Notes: generated from the sequence alone by a model not told the origin. A stretch of 64,000 nt of DNA from Elusimicrobiota bacterium (GCA_026388155.1 JAPLKI010000020.1:1-64000), one strand, 5' to 3'. Positions 43,101 to 50,834 are shown, counted from the first letter of the stretch. A program made the numbers and translations.

Positions 43101-43162
43101 CGGCCGGGAAGACCGGCGAAGGAAAACGAAGACATTGAAAGCAGCAGTAAAAGAATTTTCAT
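37190..43162 (-). CDS. Bacterial alpha-2-macroglobulin with thioester
   Basis: About 1990 residues. ATG 43162 is chosen for the AGAGGGGG site and signal peptide (MKILLLLLSMSSFSFAG, type I rather than lipobox). N-terminal helical TPR-like repeats (to about 330), then macroglobulin domains including IFIETDRPIYRPAQEVKFKV (about 585), a Met/Ala/Gly-rich bait-like region at about 1170-1240, and the thioester YPYECTEQLLNRY with C1464 and Gln, followed by the thioester-containing helical domain. Such proteins trap attacking proteases in the periplasm. The usual partner PbpC is not adjacent. Confidence 0.92.
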   Translation of the reverse strand: MKILLLLLSMSSFSFAGLPGRGPVDLQKADELFEKSLYQEALGLYDKAAGLPGETGLKAMYRAAECEGLLFRYGEAAQRFSALKLPNDPLWRGRFLLLRAELGREFLRQYGGDLPADIQQGTTDVTRLTGDEWRKRIEADYDGLWDLRSALAGSGIHTEAYFIDIKKAALEYTPTLWDFAVLQWGDYLLDESEDHGKTLPDAMKFVSETYKGDYSPSAQAAEKAGAIYEDAAGISAKGREFAAEQWKIKRLLLPFSHGDKVSVRDMQKLKDLAVFILKRWSDAMSMPFSRASAAYEAANLLNEKQDYKGAVDLCKKAENLAPRSKPGIECAKLRAQIEVPQLDISAKFVPPGGKKILTANARNLPVIYFRAYKTDPAELLTFGRYAERAWGRVRSLQSEAVEHFIARRADISWETKIAYPARYQYLNREIESPEFKKGIYVIVASGDSGFEVGSSLIKAVTVNITDIFLLGTSGIKGDPEDFVYDPARPQSGENTDVFHLYAVNALSGMPVQDGVIDAFYTRRYGNWERTTLATGADGYAAMGFPLRVTYPSEESFSIDPLLSFDESYAYWNGGQGAGLNVPEPVNIFIETDRPIYRPAQEVKFKVTALLREPRGFRAYDGQSKLKVTARDQNWQEVFNKTIPFTGLGSAAGSFTIPQGRLLGRYTITAELQEYNHNFSGSRSFRTEEYKRPEFEVKLEDAESAFKYGQNAKVEGTVKYYFGSPVPNAQVTYRVTRSRYIPWYAWWWGWFYGESGSVETASGETRTDDSGKFSINFTPSPESETYGDYPSSFQVAVEARDAGGRTITDSRSYNAGSKAYIFDISPAAGFFTSDKPAVFKARLMNLNDAQVPGSGSYSVFKIEKTPEFAGGDGMWGSFGRNPSLEQEFAQAPDGKLAASGSIEFTKKARSTVKLKALPEGVYRLRLKTKDPWGGECESWIILISADPGDKSPGLKLPPVALFEHSSYQPGEKARILIGASALKGVKYTETLAGNFLLDKKMIPSGGLSVVEIKVGPEHRGGFGLRWFGAGDFKVYSAMAEAEVPMRDRELSLSLDYDKTLLPGQKAEWALKAKDSFGKPVGGEGTVRIFDRSLEYYQKDAGFWSDGLYEKRRSDSDGRGSLFTPYPIALPITTGLIRRMFDAFSKAYEEERLAAFRINSSRIYASRGRFGRMKGMLDMGEADGEIMPSPAAASMSGGAGLAARGNAAPQMAEMKMRKSDKAEAAPAYPREELAPVQVRKDFSETAYFNPQLKVLKGTGKFSFTIPERLTSWKVSSYMITKDIKRGKAEALTVTKKDLMVRLDIPRFFREGDRSVLTAVINNETDAELSGEVALSVTKEGDSAESSFALTELSKPFTVKAHGTTPVYWDIAAPLGTGAYKVRAIARSGALSDAQENDLPVLPSRERLIATLVAMLDGKVSKELKLSELAEADDSRIMESMHLEVQPQLILTVLNSLPSLVHYPYECTEQLLNRYVPLAITNSFYNRYPELKAAVAKIPKRTTITPAWERDNPVRMMTLMETPWEEASKGMKSYWPTIDMLDPKVVAGEKEDAITKLKAYQNFDGSFPWFPGGRPDLYMTLYALEGLAEAARYNVAIPEDVAKRALNYVFAEIPRHMKAEEGETSFILYAAYVVTSFPEKWPEHKTALSYAKLWVDFADKHANALTPFGKAYAAYVYHRLGEHVKAESYLARAMDGSRADAIAGLYWTPEKISWLWYNDSVEKHAFILRTLLALKPKDPRIGGMVQWLLFSRKTSEWKSTKASAAAIYSLLDVMKSKGAFDKEESFKINWADTQDSVTLQPFDWAGKPLRWSKYGKDITARDVSATIEKTGPGLAFASLTGIYTTNKLAAESPSGMMNISRKYYLRAKEGDNYILRPLTSGCTVAVGDQIEVQLGVTTRSQFEYVHIKDPRGAGFEAEELLSGWKWDQLSRYEEPRDSLTNFFVSWLPHGEYILKYRVRPTTPGTYRIGSAVMQSMYAPEFAAHSDGFMLSVK

Positions 43163-43364
43163 GTTAAACCCCCTCTTGAAATGCGAATGAAGAACGAATA
43201 ACAAAAGCGCGAATGGAAGCGAATGTTTATGTTATACGCGGTCTTTTACGGAACATGTGACTTTATGTTACAAAATCTCTTGGACGGTGCGTGTACGCCG
43301 GAAAAGAAACAGGGCGCCGGTCAAGGAACACCGGCCCCGATGTTGATAGAAAATTAAGCGGATG

Positions 43365-44336
43365 TTACTCTCTCGGAACCAGCACTATCTCGATGCGCCG
43401 GTTAAGGGCTTTGTGCTCCGGCGTGTCATTGGGCGCAATGGGCTTGTATTCGCCGTAGCCCGCCGCAACAAGCCGCTGGGGATCGACCTTGGCGACATCC
43501 TGAAGGTAACGGGCCACGGCCGTGGCCCGTGCGGTTGAAAGTTCCCAGTTGGTCGGATATTTGTTTTTCAGATCGGAGCTTATGGGAACATTGTCGGTAT
43601 GGCCTTCTATGCGGATGTACTTGTCCTTGACGCTGTTTAAAACGGAACCGATCCGCTCAAGGACCTTCTTACCGTCGGCTTTGACCACCGCAAGGCCCGA
43701 GGCGAAAAGTATGCGGTCCACCATATTGACGGTGAGCTTGCCCTTGAGCTGGGTTATAGTTATTTCTCCGTTCGCTATCTCGGACTTCAGGTTTGCGGCG
43801 AGGTCCTCGTAGTTCTTTTTTACCTGGGCCAGTTCGGTTTCTTTGGCGGCCTCAGCCGCTTTCTTTTCCTCCAGCGCTTTATCCCGGGCCTGGGCCAGAG
43901 CGAGCGCCTCCTGGTCCTTGGTTTGTGTTACCCGGGCCAGTTCGGCCTCCTTGGCCAGTTCCACCGTTTTCCTTTCCTCCAGCGCCTTATCCCGGGCCTG
44001 GGTCAGAGCGAGCGCTTCCTGTTCCTTGGCGGAGAGTTTCTGCGAAAGGTCGTCCCTTTCTTGTATAAGTTCGGAGACTTTCTTTGACAGCTCGCCTTTT
44101 TTGGCGTCCAGGGAGTCCTGGAAGTCTTTGTTGGATTTATGAAGCGCGTCTATCTGCGCGCGGAGGTCCTGATCGGTTTTTTGCGACGTATCCTTAAAAG
44201 CGTTGTAATCGTCTTTCAGGCCGGCTATTTCTTTGTGCGCGGAAGAAAGCTCGCTCTCTTTTACCTTATATTTATTGGCTGATACGCATCCCGACAAAAG
44301 GATCAAACCGGAAAAGGCAACAATATGTTTTTTCAT
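43365..44336 (-). CDS. OmpA-domain lipoprotein with coiled coil
   Basis: About 323 residues; ATG 44336 follows AGGAGGAG. Lipobox IVAFSGLILLSGC. Residues about 25-205 are a long coiled coil that contains a 37-residue tandem duplication (AKEQEALALTQARDKALEER and TKDQEALALAQARDKALEEK). The C-terminal OmpA-like domain binds peptidoglycan: IEGHTDNVPISSDLK, NWELSTARATAVARYL, AAGYGEYKPIAPND, NRRIEIVLV. It should tether the outer membrane to the wall across the periplasm, with the coil as spacer. Confidence 0.9.
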   Translation of the reverse strand: MKKHIVAFSGLILLSGCVSANKYKVKESELSSAHKEIAGLKDDYNAFKDTSQKTDQDLRAQIDALHKSNKDFQDSLDAKKGELSKKVSELIQERDDLSQKLSAKEQEALALTQARDKALEERKTVELAKEAELARVTQTKDQEALALAQARDKALEEKKAAEAAKETELAQVKKNYEDLAANLKSEIANGEITITQLKGKLTVNMVDRILFASGLAVVKADGKKVLERIGSVLNSVKDKYIRIEGHTDNVPISSDLKNKYPTNWELSTARATAVARYLQDVAKVDPQRLVAAGYGEYKPIAPNDTPEHKALNRRIEIVLVPRE

Positions 44337-44584
44337 TTCATTCTCCTCCTGAATAACCATTACCTTTATATCTTATTACCCGGCGTGGTTTCAACTCTAC
44401 GGCTGCATCCCTAAACACAGGAGCGGTCGGATGTCAGCCTCGGATTCAGGCAGCAGCATTTTTTCGGCAGTGCAGGAGCGGAAAAGCACGAACTCAGCGG
44501 AAAGGACGGAAACCAATGGCATAGGGATCGCGCATACGGGCTCCGGGCGGACGCCGGCTCCCGAAGCGGGCAAGCGGTAAAGCG

Positions 44585-46093
44585 TTATTGGTTTTGACCG
44601 GTATCGTCTATGGTATTATTCGAAGCAGGCTGATCAGAGCCGGAAGCCGGGGCTTTAAAATCTATAGTATACCTCCGCCATTTGCCCGTCACATACTTGA
44701 CTCCCATGACCAGCGTAGCGCCTTTGGCGGTTTTCATGGTCAGGTAGTTCGCGGTCAGCCCGTGAGCCTTGCACACGTCCGGGTTGGAGTTGCAGGAAGA
44801 ATAATTAATATCCTGCATCGCTCCATATTTTTTCTCCACCTGTTTCAAAAAGACATGCATCTCTTTTTTCAGCGCCGCCTTGCGCTCCGGCGCAAGGCTG
44901 GAGAAATCTTCGGGGTCGGGTTCGGTGATAGCCTTGTCATCTACGCCGCCGGCTATTGCGCCGGAAGCCAGCAGCGTTTCTTCCGGATCGGCCGCGGCGT
45001 CATTCTCTGAAACATAATTTGTATCCTTTCCGTTAAGTTTCTCCGTAACCACTGATTTAACAAGGTCCGGATCCTCACCCGGAACGACGGGGTCCGGAGT
45101 ATTGTTAGAGTAGGACTGATCGGTGGTTCTATCAGTGCCTGTTTTCCCTGATGTTTTGTCGGACTTGCCGCCCGCCGCCGCTTTACCCGGTTTGGAGGCC
45201 GCCGGCGCTGAGGCGCCGGAAGAGCCGGACTTGATGGCGGACGCTCCGCCGGACATTTTGGAATTATAATTGCTTTGCGCACCCGTCCTCATGCTTTCAG
45301 AAGCGCCGTCAAGAGCGCCGGCGGAACCTTTTCCCGGAAAACCGGACAAGCCGCCGTCTTTCTGAAGCTTCCTGTTTCCATAGCCCGCGGAGCCGCCTGC
45401 GGTATTGGTCTGAGCTCCGGAATTGGAGCCATCATTTAAAGGATTGCCTCTCCCCGGCAAGGAGGCGTACATCCGCGGAGCGGCCGCTGTTCCGCCTGAA
45501 GCCGGCCCGCCGGGAACCGCGCGCGGCCCTGAAGCGGACCCGTTAGCCCCTGAAGGCTCGTTTCCCGCCGCCTCGCCTTTCTTCGGAACCTTACGAAATG
45601 AAGTTTGTACCGGAGTTTCATAGCTGCCGGAACCGCCGCCGCCTTCCGCGGCCGGTCCTCCGCCGTACAAGTCAGCTAATGAGCCGGGAGCGGACTCAAG
45701 GCCCCTGCCGGAACGCTTTCCGTAATTTTTTTCAAAATATTTCTCGAACGCGTCCCCCTCCGGCTCCCCGGAACTGGCGGTCCGTCCGGCATGCCCGGGC
45801 CGCTGCCGCGCGGTTTCGGTCCGGCCGGAGGCGGGAGGAGTTCTTCCGACTCCTGAAACAAGATCGTCCAGAAGAGTTGCGGCCTTCTTTTTTATCACTT
45901 CCCCGCCCTTTTCAAAATCCCCGAAATACGTGGAGGCGGCAAGCGACGCTCCGTGGAGGCTGAAATCATAATGCATACGCGCGGTTGTCCGCGAGTTCGT
46001 CCCGACATTCATCACAAGGAGGAAACCGCCCACAAAGAAGACAGCGATAGCCACAGCGAAAACAATAACAGGTTTTCCGGAATCATTTGCCAT
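44585..46093 (-). CDS. Membrane-anchored protein with long disordered Gly/Ser linker
   Basis: About 502 residues from ATG 46093 after AGGAGAGG. One N-terminal helix (VIVFAVAIAVFFVGGFLLVM), a helical stretch to about 70, then about 300 residues rich in Gly, Ser, Ala, Pro and Thr with no predicted fold, and a compact C-terminal domain (KAALKKEMHVFLKQVEKKYG, NSNPDVCKAHGLTANYLTMK, KGATLVMGVKYVTGKWRRYT) containing two Cys. No family is recognised. The layout suggests a tether carrying a small domain into the periplasm or to the surface. Confidence 0.65.
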   Translation of the reverse strand: MANDSGKPVIVFAVAIAVFFVGGFLLVMNVGTNSRTTARMHYDFSLHGASLAASTYFGDFEKGGEVIKKKAATLLDDLVSGVGRTPPASGRTETARQRPGHAGRTASSGEPEGDAFEKYFEKNYGKRSGRGLESAPGSLADLYGGGPAAEGGGGSGSYETPVQTSFRKVPKKGEAAGNEPSGANGSASGPRAVPGGPASGGTAAAPRMYASLPGRGNPLNDGSNSGAQTNTAGGSAGYGNRKLQKDGGLSGFPGKGSAGALDGASESMRTGAQSNYNSKMSGGASAIKSGSSGASAPAASKPGKAAAGGKSDKTSGKTGTDRTTDQSYSNNTPDPVVPGEDPDLVKSVVTEKLNGKDTNYVSENDAAADPEETLLASGAIAGGVDDKAITEPDPEDFSSLAPERKAALKKEMHVFLKQVEKKYGAMQDINYSSCNSNPDVCKAHGLTANYLTMKTAKGATLVMGVKYVTGKWRRYTIDFKAPASGSDQPASNNTIDDTGQNQ

Positions 46094-46377
46094 AACCACC
46101 TCTCCTAAAAAACGCTTCGGGACTATTTAAAAAGCAAGAGCGACAGTCCGCAACAGCACACTCAGCCGGCAAAAAAGTTACGCATATAGTATAGATGGTT
46201 TTTTATTCCATTGCCAGTCCCTGTGGGAAAAACAGGCAAGCCGGCCTATGCCGGACACAGAGATCGCGGCGTCCGGCCGGCCCCCCCCGTACTTCGGCCT
46301 TTTTTAGGAAAAAGTGCGGGGCCTGCGCAATTGCGCCGGAAAGACATTAAAAGCCTGTCTTTTGATAAAATCTGAGC
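46094..46377. other. Gene-free divergent region with a terminator-like hairpin
   Basis: Divergent spacer. CCCCGTACTT (about 46285-46294) pairs with AAGTGCGGGG (46312-46321), a module like the terminator at 24023-24068 in reverse orientation but without a T-run. TTTTGATAAAAT just before the PAP2 gene could hold its -10 element. Nothing else is seen. Confidence 0.5.
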
Positions 46378-47094
46378 ATGTCCGTAAAGAAATTTATCGC
46401 GCTGATGATTTTGGCAGCCGCGGCAGCCTGCTCCGCGCAGCGCCCGGTCCGGTCCGTTTACAAACCGCCCACGCAGTTATTTTACGCGCAGGAAGCGGCC
46501 ATACAGGCCATCGATCTTACCCCGCCGCCCGCGGACGGTTCGGAAGCCGACAAAAAAGATCTCTCCGAGGTGCTGCGTATGCAGAATGACAGAACTCCGC
46601 AGGACTGCGCGCGCGTAAAGCGCGAGGCTGCCTCCGGCTACGAATCCTTCTTTGGCGACATCGGCCCCTTCCCGCTGCCGGTGCCGCCGGAGGCGGCAGC
46701 CTTCCTGAAGCGCGTGCGCGCGGACGCGGCCCGCTCCACCTATGTTTTTCAAAAGCGCTTCGCCCGCAAAAGGCCTTTTCTGCGCGACCCGGAAATAAAG
46801 CCCTGTTTGCCGCTTGAAGACGGCTACGCCTACCCCAGCGGCCACTCAACGCTGGCCATGACATTCGCCTTGGTGCTGGCGGACCTGCGCCCGGACCTGC
46901 GCGAACAGCTGCTGGCCCGGGCTTCATCCGTGGCCAGGGGCAGGGCGCTCGGCGGCGTGCACCACCCTTCGGACACGGAAGCCGGCAAGGAACTGGCAAT
47001 CGCCCTGTACGCCGAAATAGCGAAATCCCCCTCCTACAACGAGGACCTTGCGAAAATTGTAAAATACATCAAACCCGCGGAAAACGCGCGTTAA
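46378..47094 (+). CDS. Class A acid phosphatase / PAP2-family lipoprotein
   Basis: 238 residues. N-terminus ends in ILAAAAACS, a probable lipobox. The three phosphatase motifs are present: KRFARKRPF, YPSGHST and RGRALGGVHHPSDTEAG. Such enzymes remove phosphate from a range of esters or from lipid phosphates in the envelope. It starts a run of three plus-strand genes with short gaps (14 and 6 bases), which suggests one transcript. Confidence 0.9.
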   Translation: MSVKKFIALMILAAAAACSAQRPVRSVYKPPTQLFYAQEAAIQAIDLTPPPADGSEADKKDLSEVLRMQNDRTPQDCARVKREAASGYESFFGDIGPFPLPVPPEAAAFLKRVRADAARSTYVFQKRFARKRPFLRDPEIKPCLPLEDGYAYPSGHSTLAMTFALVLADLRPDLREQLLARASSVARGRALGGVHHPSDTEAGKELAIALYAEIAKSPSYNEDLAKIVKYIKPAENAR

Positions 47095-47108
47095 ATTCGG
47101 AGCATATT

Positions 47109-47912
47109 ATGAAAAAACAAATTTATACGGCCTTGATGACGGCCATGGCCGTTCTGCCGGCGCAATTATCGGCCCTGGACGCCGCGGCCGGCCTCCGGAT
47201 AATAAGGTCCTTCGAGCCGGTGCCGGAATTTTCGATAACCAACGCCAATGTAATAGAAGTCGACCCGGCTTTTTTCAAATTCGCCGCGCTCAGCGCGCGC
47301 AAAACCGCCGGCAAAAGCAAGATGAATATGCTGGCGCTCAGGAACCTGCTGCCCGAGCCGGCTTTGATAACGAACGCCGGCTTCTTTAATCCGCCGGATG
47401 GCGCGCTTATAGGAGAGTTCGTTGAGGACGGGGTCAGGCCCGGCGGCATAATATACGCGGGAAAAGAGAACATAGACAGGATATTCGTGGTAAGAAAAAA
47501 CGGCGCTGTGGACGTGATCGACGGCAAAGAGAAAATAACCGACGAAGAACTGGCCGAAACCGCGTACGCGGTGGCCGGCAAGTCCGCCTGGCCGGGCCAC
47601 TCCGACGCCACCAACAGGACCGCCATATGCATTACCGGCTCCGGCAAGGTGCTGCTGGCGGCCGTTTACCCGGTCAGAACGCTGGACGATCTTTTCTCCT
47701 ACATGAAATACGAAGGCTGCGTGCCGGAGAAGACGATAGATCTCGACGGAGGCGGTTCCACGCAGATGTCATATAATTACGGCGGCAGTTCCTGGACCCT
47801 GGGCTGGGAGCGCAAAGGGAATTCCGTGCCGGAATGCCACATGGCGCAGGACAACGACGATCAGCGCTGCTACAGGCCAGTGGCCACGTTTATAACGGCG
47901 GAGCCGCGCTGA
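47109..47912 (+). CDS. Secreted phosphodiester glycosidase (NAGPA/DUF2233) protein
   Basis: 267 residues with signal peptide (TALMTAMAVLPAQLSA). NAGFFNPPDGALIGEFV, NRTAICITGSGKVLL and DLDGGGSTQM are the landmarks of the NAGPA fold, whose human member removes GlcNAc from a phosphodiester. Bacterial members are linked to exopolysaccharide or wall glycans. Middle gene of the three-gene run. Confidence 0.88.
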   Translation: MKKQIYTALMTAMAVLPAQLSALDAAAGLRIIRSFEPVPEFSITNANVIEVDPAFFKFAALSARKTAGKSKMNMLALRNLLPEPALITNAGFFNPPDGALIGEFVEDGVRPGGIIYAGKENIDRIFVVRKNGAVDVIDGKEKITDEELAETAYAVAGKSAWPGHSDATNRTAICITGSGKVLLAAVYPVRTLDDLFSYMKYEGCVPEKTIDLDGGGSTQMSYNYGGSSWTLGWERKGNSVPECHMAQDNDDQRCYRPVATFITAEPR

Positions 47913-47918
47913 CGCAAA

Positions 47919-49109
47919 ATGGACAGAAAACTTTTTTTTTCAACGGTGTTAACGCTGGCCCTGGCCGCGGCACCCGCCGGTTGCGAAGAATGGATTTACA
48001 CGGCCGGAGCCGCCGGCATCCTGCCGCCGGAAATATCCGCGGCGAAGAAAATGGCCGTTGAGTCGCGCGGCGTGTGGGTGGACAAAAGCGACCTGTACAA
48101 GGGCATGAATTTCATGCTGTCCGCGCTGGACAGCCTTAAAAACGCCAACTTCAACACTATATATCTGCCGGTATGGTACAAGGGCCGGGTCGCTTACCCG
48201 GGCAGCGCCTACGCGCCTATAGACCCTGACATAGAAAAAATAGACCCGCGGATGCTCGCCAGGCTTATAGCCGCGGCGCATGAGCGCGGCTTCATGGTGC
48301 AGGCCTGGACGGAGTACGGCTTCGGCGCCTACCATACCACGGATGCGGCGGCGGATCCCAGCCGCGGAGCGATACTGGACAAGAACCCGGAACTGACCGC
48401 CCTGGACAAGGACGGCCTCCCTTACGAGCATATAAAGGAATGGGGATATTTTTACCACCTTTGCCCGGCCAACCCGGCCTCGCATAAAATACTGGCCGCG
48501 CTTTTCACCGAGATAGTCGCCAAACTTCCCTTCGACGCGCTGAACCTCGACAGGATACGTTTCCCCAACGAGAATTTTTGTTTCTGCGAATACTGCAAAA
48601 AGAAATTCCTGGAGGATACCGGCTACCGCCTGACCCCGGATATATTCTCGGACCCGCAGCGCCTGGCGGCTTTCCGCAGATGGCGCAAGATCCAGGTGAC
48701 GGACTTTATGGCGAAGCTCAGGGAAATGGTGAAAGCGGCGCGCCCCGGCATGCCTGTTACGGCCGCGGTCTGGTACGACTCCGAGCTTGAGAACAAAGGG
48801 CAGGACTGGCCCGCCTGGATAAAGAAAGGCTACCTGGACCTGGCCCTGCCGATGATATACTGGCCGGGCAACGACGCCACCATAAATTCCAGCGCCGCTC
48901 TTGTTAAGGACAAGAAAAAAATGGCTGTGGGGATATCCGCCGAGATCTGCACCAGGGAGGAGCTTAAGCGGCAGGTGGAATATATACGCTCTAAAAAGCT
49001 TTCAGGCGCGGCTTTCTGGTATTTAAGCCCGCTGCTGGGAATGACGGATTATCTGCGCGACACCGTGTTCCAGGAACCGGCGCTGCCTTACGCCGGAGAA
49101 AAGGAATAA
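47919..49109 (+). CDS. Glycosyl-hydrolase-like (GHL10/DUF187) secreted protein
   Basis: 396 residues. Signal LFFSTVLTLALAAAPAGC, possibly a lipobox. The TIM-barrel pattern of GHL10/YngK proteins is seen: ESRGVWVDKSDL, NFNTIYLPVWYKGR, AHERGFMVQAWTEYGFG, DALNLDRIRFPN, TAAVWYD and LDLALPMIYWPG. An unusual NENFCFCEYCKKKFLED Cys cluster may bind metal. It probably cleaves a glycan, likely in concert with the NAGPA-type enzyme just upstream. Confidence 0.85.
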   Translation: MDRKLFFSTVLTLALAAAPAGCEEWIYTAGAAGILPPEISAAKKMAVESRGVWVDKSDLYKGMNFMLSALDSLKNANFNTIYLPVWYKGRVAYPGSAYAPIDPDIEKIDPRMLARLIAAAHERGFMVQAWTEYGFGAYHTTDAAADPSRGAILDKNPELTALDKDGLPYEHIKEWGYFYHLCPANPASHKILAALFTEIVAKLPFDALNLDRIRFPNENFCFCEYCKKKFLEDTGYRLTPDIFSDPQRLAAFRRWRKIQVTDFMAKLREMVKAARPGMPVTAAVWYDSELENKGQDWPAWIKKGYLDLALPMIYWPGNDATINSSAALVKDKKKMAVGISAEICTREELKRQVEYIRSKKLSGAAFWYLSPLLGMTDYLRDTVFQEPALPYAGEKE

Positions 49110-49135
49110 CCTAACTTTCACGGGGTCCTCTATCC

Positions 49136-49342
49136 TTAACCCGAAAGTTGCAGTTGACTGCAACTTTCGCCCCAGAGGGGCCGGTGCAAACAAATGCGGA
49201 ACGAACAAAAATATGCATTCAATAGTTGCACTATGGCCGTAAAAGGGCGGGGCAACCCAGCTCTTTTGCCCAATGATTTACGAATCATTGGGCAAAAGAG
49301 CTGCCCTTCGGGCGAATCCTTCAACTGAAGGATTCGGGTTAA
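49136..49342. repeat. TTAACCCGAA-type interspersed repeat, copy C (207 bp)
   Basis: Left end TTAACCCGAAAGTTGCAGTT, right end palindrome ATCCTTCAACTGAAGGAT then TCGGGTTAA. The left end itself forms a hairpin (CGAAAGTTGCAG / CTGCAACTTTCG). In the middle, 49259-49278 and 49283-49302 are perfect 20-base complementary arms with a 4-base loop. The terminal TTAA supplies the stop codon of the minus-strand beta-lactamase-fold gene. Between convergent genes. Confidence 0.8.
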
Positions 49343-50253
49343 ATATCGCCGGCAACCGGGGGATGATGCGCTTTTATGAAAGCGTCCACTTCTTTGGTGA
49401 TGGCGTGAATTATCGGTTTGGCTCCCGAATTCGGCAGCCTGACGAATATAACAAGAATATATGTCCTGCCGGGGGCTTTTATTATCGCGGCATCGTTCCT
49501 TGCCGCCGAGAGTTCCCCCGTTTTACCGGCATAAGACGCTTCCGCCGGAAGCGCTTCTTTTATCAGCTCGGTGTCCATTTGCCCTGAAAGGGTGGCGTAC
49601 ATGACTTTTGACGCGTTGGCGCTTACCAGCTTTTCAGAGGCTATAAGGCTGAGTATGGTCGCCGCGTCGTACGGCGGCATTGAATTCCAGCCCGTGGCTT
49701 CAGGATCCTGAACATCCGCCCCGCTTGATAATTTATGGCGTATCCCGGTATTTTCCAGCCCGAGTTTTTTCATAAAGTCGTTTACCACGTTCCGGTTCAG
49801 CAGGTCTATGAGGGTATTGGTGGCTATGTTGTCGCTGCGCCGCACCATTACTTCCACGACATCACGGACTTTCCACTGCTGTCCGGGTTTCATAGAGGGA
49901 TACGGATCGTTGTCCGGGAACCAGGTGCCGGTGTAATTTTTTTTGTTTATGGTGATCAGCTGATCAAAAGACAATCCGTCTTCCTTCGCGGCCCGGTATG
50001 CGCCGGCAAGCAGGGTAAGTTTTATCACGCTGGCAACCGGAACAATGTCGCGGTCGAAGTATCCCCCCCTCACCGGATCAGCCTGGTCCGTCAGATCCAC
50101 CAGGGATACGTTGGCTTTTGTCATATCCACTTTCACCGCCAGTTTTTTTAAAAAAGAATCTATTTCTTCTCCGGTAAGCGCGGAGGCGGAGGCCGCCATA
50201 CTCAAACTTAAGGAAACACATGTAAACAAAACCAGTGAACGTATTCTTTTCAT
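49339..50253 (-). CDS. Class A beta-lactamase-fold serine hydrolase
   Basis: About 304 residues from ATG 50253 (GGAG upstream; signal RSLVLFTCVSLSLSMAASAS). Penicillin-binding fold motifs: nucleophile SVIK in VASVIKLTLLAG, SDN in VRRSDNIATNTLI and KTG in YAGKTGELSAARND. The region expected to hold the deacylating Glu reads DPEATGWNSMPPYD, so a Glu is present but the motif differs from E-x-x-L-N. It could be a beta-lactamase or a DD-peptidase-like wall enzyme; resistance should not be assumed. Confidence 0.8.
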   Translation of the reverse strand: MKRIRSLVLFTCVSLSLSMAASASALTGEEIDSFLKKLAVKVDMTKANVSLVDLTDQADPVRGGYFDRDIVPVASVIKLTLLAGAYRAAKEDGLSFDQLITINKKNYTGTWFPDNDPYPSMKPGQQWKVRDVVEVMVRRSDNIATNTLIDLLNRNVVNDFMKKLGLENTGIRHKLSSGADVQDPEATGWNSMPPYDAATILSLIASEKLVSANASKVMYATLSGQMDTELIKEALPAEASYAGKTGELSAARNDAAIIKAPGRTYILVIFVRLPNSGAKPIIHAITKEVDAFIKAHHPPVAGDI

Positions 50254-50454
50254 AATAAATTCTCCAATTGCCTCGTCTGAGTAAAAGTATACATGTTTTG
50301 TGAACCTGACGCTTAGGCCCAAGGTCCTATTCTAAATCCGGGCCTCACAATATTTATCCCGAAATATTTATCCTTGATAAAGATCTCCATACTGGCCGTC
50401 TGGCTGGCAGGATAAAGCTACCCAAGAGCGTTAAAATTTTATACCGTATTCAGT

Positions 50455-50826
50455 ATGAAGAGCCTACTTATAATTCTTTTTGCGGCGGCCCCGGCTTTCT
50501 GCGAGCCGCAGGCCCAGGAAAACACCTTGTCGGCGGAGCAGCTGGAGCAGGCCGTAAAACAGGAGCCGGGCAACGCCTCCCTTTACCTGCGTTTGGGGTT
50601 TGCGTACAGCAAACTGCAAAAGGCTGACGAGGCCCAGGCCGCTTTTGAAACGGTGATCCGCCTTGACCCTTCAAAAGACGCGGCTTATTTTATGCTGGGG
50701 CTTATATACGAGAAGAAAGGCCTTAAGGAAAAAGCCATAGCGGCCTGGAAAGCATATCTTGAGCGGGAACCGGACGCCCATATGCGGAGAAAGGCGTTTA
50801 AACACCTGCATAACCTGCAAGACTGA
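50455..50826 (+). CDS. Secreted TPR protein
   Basis: 123 residues with signal LLIILFAAAPAFCEP. About two and a half TPR units (SLYLRLGFAYSKLQKADEAQ, AYFMLGLIYEKKGLKEKAIA). Probably an adaptor in the envelope. It precedes the FlgO/CsgG-like lipoprotein gene by 8 bases, so the two are likely co-transcribed. Confidence 0.8.
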   Translation: MKSLLIILFAAAPAFCEPQAQENTLSAEQLEQAVKQEPGNASLYLRLGFAYSKLQKADEAQAAFETVIRLDPSKDAAYFMLGLIYEKKGLKEKAIAAWKAYLEREPDAHMRRKAFKHLHNLQD

Positions 50827-50834
50827 TAAACACC

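Noticed and set aside
49339-50253. Antibiotic-resistance beta-lactamase
   Set aside because: The fold motifs are present, but the deacylation motif is non-standard and the context is wall enzymes, so resistance is not supported.
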